Below are positions 7,086 through 8,988 of a stretch of DNA of 8,988 nt, piece after piece. This stretch comes from Burkholderiales bacterium. Its GTDB lineage: Bacteria; Pseudomonadota; Gammaproteobacteria; Burkholderiales; Burkholderiaceae_E. Below the pieces are notes generated by a model that was given only the letters and a program-made list of their open reading frames with translations, searched no databases and had not been told where the DNA came from. The position numbers were made by a program, and so were the translations under genes. Where the stretch lies: the NCBI GenBank assembly GCA_027489195.1, contig JAIYAG010000642.1, positions 1 through 8,988 of the forward strand, read 5' to 3'. Numbering within the stretch: the first letter of the stretch is position 1; every line of letters begins with the position of its first letter.

Positions 7086-7316
7086 ATGGCTCACGTCGTC
7101 ATCCCCGCGTTCCTCGTCATCGGGCTGATCTTCGGCCTGGTCACCTTCCCGCATCGCCACCTGTTCGGCGAAGGACCGCCGCAGGCGCCCGCCGACGACA
7201 AGGGCGGGCCGGGTGCGCGGCTGTACTGGGCGCTGGTGGCGACCTTCCTGTGGCCGATCCTGATCGTCAGCGGGCTGCACGGGCTGTATCGCGTGTATTC
7301 GGCGCGCCGGACCTGA
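7086..7316 (+). CDS. Small two-helix membrane protein of unknown function
   Basis: This is a 76-residue protein of no family I recognise. Two hydrophobic segments are visible, at about residues 4-20 (VIPAFLVIGLIFGLVTF) and 48-69 (ending ILIVSGLHGLYRVY). They are joined by a polar Pro/Gly/Asp-rich loop (25-45) and followed by a short basic tail SARRT. Coding potential is supported by the clean alternation of hydrophobic and polar blocks and by a credible promoter 34 nt upstream of the ATG. No Shine-Dalgarno sequence precedes the ATG; the short leader is A/C-rich. The gene is divergent from the VOC operon and converges on the IclR gene across 43 nt. It may be unrelated to the catabolic genes around it. 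Confidence 0.65.
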   Translation: MAHVVIPAFLVIGLIFGLVTFPHRHLFGEGPPQAPADDKGGPGARLYWALVATFLWPILIVSGLHGLYRVYSARRT

Positions 7317-7321
7317 GCGGA

Positions 7322-7341
7322 CGGCCGGCGAGGGCCGGCCG
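7322..7341. terminator. GC-rich hairpin between converging genes
   Basis: A perfect 8-bp stem (CGGCCGGC / GCCGGCCG) with a GAGG loop lies between the stops of the small membrane protein (7316) and the IclR gene (7360). Its symmetric position suits a bidirectional terminator. No T-run follows in either direction, so efficiency is uncertain. Confidence 0.45.
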
Positions 7342-7359
7342 CGAGACCGCCGCGACGTC

Positions 7360-8217
7360 TCAGGCGCGCGTCGCGCGTGCGTCGATCGAGGCCCGGCCGG
7401 CGCCGAGCCCCTGCGCCGAGACCATGCCGCCGATCCGCTCCGACAAGGTGCCCGCCGCGGCGCCGAGTGCTTCGGTGACCTCGGGGATCGACTTGCGCCG
7501 CATCTGGTCGATCCGTTCGGCATACGGTACGGTCAGCGCGGCGATCGCTCGCTTCTGCGTGTCCAGGATCGGGAAGGCGACCGCGTACAGGCCGCGGACC
7601 TGGACGCTCGGAATCGACTCGAAGCCCGCGGCGCGAATCGATTCGAGCACGCTGTCGAGCTGCGGGTCCGCCTGTTCGGGGCGACGCTGAAGGCATTCCT
7701 CGATGCGCAACGCGCGGGTCCGCTCGTCCTGGAAGGCCAGCAGCACGCGCCCCGACGCCGAGACGAGCACGTCGAGTTCGGCGCCCGCACGGACCGCGAA
7801 GCCCATGCCGCTCGGCGTGTCGACCTTGCACAGCACCACCTGCTTGCCCTGGCCGTAGATCGTCAGGTGGCAGGACTGGTCGAGTTCGCCCGCCAGCCGC
7901 TGCATGATCGGCATGGCTTCGAAGAGCAGGCGATGGGTGGGCGGGTTGACGTGCGCGAGCTCGAACAGCTTGGTCGTGATCCCGTAGCAGTTCTCGTCGA
8001 CCAGCGCCACGTAGTTCCGGCTGGCCAGGCACGCGACCATCCGGTAGATCTCGCCGACGCTGCGGCCGAGTTCCCGGGCGATCTCCTTCTGCGACAGCGG
8101 CCGCTCGCTGCGGCACAGCGTCTCCAGGATGTCGAGGCCCTTCTCGAGGGCGGGTGCGGAATACGATCGGCCCTCGGCCTCGGCGACCGTGGCCGCCTCC
8201 TTCGAATCGTCTTTCAT
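7360..8217 (-). CDS. IclR family transcriptional regulator
   Basis: This 285-residue DNA-binding regulator has a winged helix-turn-helix at about residues 22-85, with SAPALEKGLDILETL opening it and LSQKEIARELGRSVGEIYRMV (41-61) as the HTH core. An IclR effector-binding domain follows at about 90-265, seen in LVSASGRVLLAF (151-162), RGLYAVAFPILD (208-219) and IAALTVPY (225-232). IclR proteins usually bind small carboxylates or aromatics and control nearby catabolic genes. Flanking CoA-transferase genes make these plausible targets, but that is inference. The start at 8217 has GGAG 6 nt upstream; the longer open frame to 8655 is a shadow of the neighbouring gene. A weak promoter-like pair (TGGACC, 16 bp, CAGAAT, about 8307-8280) lies in the 95-nt gap upstream. 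Confidence 0.95.
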   Translation of the reverse strand: MKDDSKEAATVAEAEGRSYSAPALEKGLDILETLCRSERPLSQKEIARELGRSVGEIYRMVACLASRNYVALVDENCYGITTKLFELAHVNPPTHRLLFEAMPIMQRLAGELDQSCHLTIYGQGKQVVLCKVDTPSGMGFAVRAGAELDVLVSASGRVLLAFQDERTRALRIEECLQRRPEQADPQLDSVLESIRAAGFESIPSVQVRGLYAVAFPILDTQKRAIAALTVPYAERIDQMRRKSIPEVTEALGAAAGTLSERIGGMVSAQGLGAGRASIDARATRA

Positions 8218-8312
8218 CGAACGCTCCAGTCGGTGTGACGCCGCGCGTCGGTCCGCGCGGGCCTGCATCCACCGACGCCATTCTGAGCCACTCTCGGCAT
8301 CGGTCCAGTGCG

Positions 8313-8988
8313 TCAGGCGCTCCGGGCGGCGCCGGCGGCGATCATCGCCTCGATGGCGTCGTCCCGGTATCCGAGCTCGCGCAGCAGTTCGCGCGTGTCG
8401 GCACCGCGGGGCTGCGCCGGTGCGCGTCGCGACGGATACGCACCCTCGAAGCGGACCGACGAGCGCAGGGCCGCGGTCCGCCCCTCGGTCGGATGCTGCT
8501 CGAACCCGATCAGTCCGACCGCCTCGAGATGCGGATCGTGCTGCAGCGTCTCGAGCGTGTGGCACGGCTGGGCGGCGATGTCCGCCGCCTGCAGGCGCTC
8601 GAGCCATTCGGCGGTCGTGCGAGCGGGCAGCGGCGCGCCTCGGACCGCGAACCACTCGGCGACATGGCGGGCGCGTGCCGCGACGGACGTGAAGCGGGCG
8701 TCCTCGAGCAGCGGCTCGCGGTCGGTGGCCTTCAGGAAGGCCCGTACCTGGGCGTCGGTGTTGATCGTGAACGAGATCCAGCCGTCGGCCGTCTTCACGG
8801 GCTTGTTGTGCGGGCTGAGCAGTCGCTGGTCACCCGGGGGGCCGACCGGCGGATCGAAGCTGTGCTGCGCCAGATGCTCCTGCAGCACGAAGGTGGCCAT
8901 GGTCTCGAACATCGGGACCTCGATGCTGCAGCCCGTGCCGTGGATCCGCCGCTCGACGATCGCCGCGAGGATGGCGCCGGCCGCGATC
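8313..8988 (-). CDS. CaiB/BaiF family (family III) CoA-transferase, C-terminal part
   Basis: The frame is open to the window edge, so the N-terminal part is missing. The visible 224 residues begin with the central-domain pattern GAILAAIVERRIHGTG followed by SIEVPMFETMATFVLQEHL, typical after the catalytic aspartate in this family. The small-domain segment RLLSPHNKPVKTADGWISF comes next. The ATG at 8912 lies in the middle of the conserved IEVPMFETM motif and is not the true start. This is a second, clearly different member from the one at 4291-5469; the visible region shows only family-level resemblance. It lies 95 nt upstream of the IclR gene on the same strand and may be co-transcribed with it. 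The acid substrate is unknown. Confidence 0.93.
   Translation of the reverse strand, partial: IAAGAILAAIVERRIHGTGCSIEVPMFETMATFVLQEHLAQHSFDPPVGPPGDQRLLSPHNKPVKTADGWISFTINTDAQVRAFLKATDREPLLEDARFTSVAARARHVAEWFAVRGAPLPARTTAEWLERLQAADIAAQPCHTLETLQHDPHLEAVGLIGFEQHPTEGRTAALRSSVRFEGAYPSRRAPAQPRGADTRELLRELGYRDDAIEAMIAAGAARSA

Noticed and set aside
8241..8260. CCGCGC / GCGCGG inverted repeat upstream of the IclR gene
   Set aside because: A six-base GC-only match is expected by chance in this composition, and nothing else supports an operator.
8218..8655. Upstream extension of the IclR gene to 8655
   Set aside because: It would run out of frame through the neighbouring CoA-transferase, and a good GGAG site precedes the ATG at 8217 at the usual IclR N-terminus.

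Overview
The window is about 9 kb of very GC-rich DNA with densely packed genes and strong third-position GC bias. A Bug/TctC-type solute-binding protein, family III CoA-transferases and an IclR regulator sitting close together are typical of betaproteobacteria of the Burkholderiales (Bordetella/Achromobacter/Cupriavidus-like). This placement is inference from gene content; no rRNA or tRNA is present to confirm it.

Left block (1-3754, plus strand). It opens inside an ABC transporter ATPase whose stop overlaps the start of an ABC-2 permease, a pair resembling E. coli YadG/YadH. Three genes for predicted exported proteins follow on the same strand: a two-domain beta-rich protein of unknown function, a putative zinc-metallopeptidase-like protein with an HExxH motif, and a predicted lipoprotein carrying a complete SAM-dependent methyltransferase fold. 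Gaps of 20-71 nt make co-transcription possible. A PsiE-family four-helix membrane protein (3786-4178, minus strand) converges on this block.

Middle block (4291-6852, minus strand). This is a compact three-gene operon, transcribed in the order VOC/glyoxalase-fold protein, Bug-type periplasmic solute-binding protein, CaiB/BaiF CoA-transferase. The genes overlap by 4 nt or are separated by 1 nt. The content suggests uptake and CoA activation of an organic acid, with the VOC protein possibly acting on a CoA-thioester or related intermediate. The substrate cannot be read from sequence.

Right block (6853-8988). A 233-nt intergenic region holds an 11-bp inverted repeat and an unusually AT-rich stretch with a good sigma70-like promoter facing right, toward a 76-residue two-helix membrane protein. 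Converging on that gene, on the minus strand, are an IclR-family regulator and, upstream of it, a second family III CoA-transferase cut by the window edge. The IclR protein is a plausible regulator of the neighbouring CoA-transferase genes.

I found no CRISPR array, insertion sequence, phage gene, tRNA or rRNA. The window is mostly ordinary catabolic and transport content. The points most worth a second look are the lipoprotein/methyltransferase with a possible second internal start, the exported HExxH protein, and the control region between 6853 and 7085.
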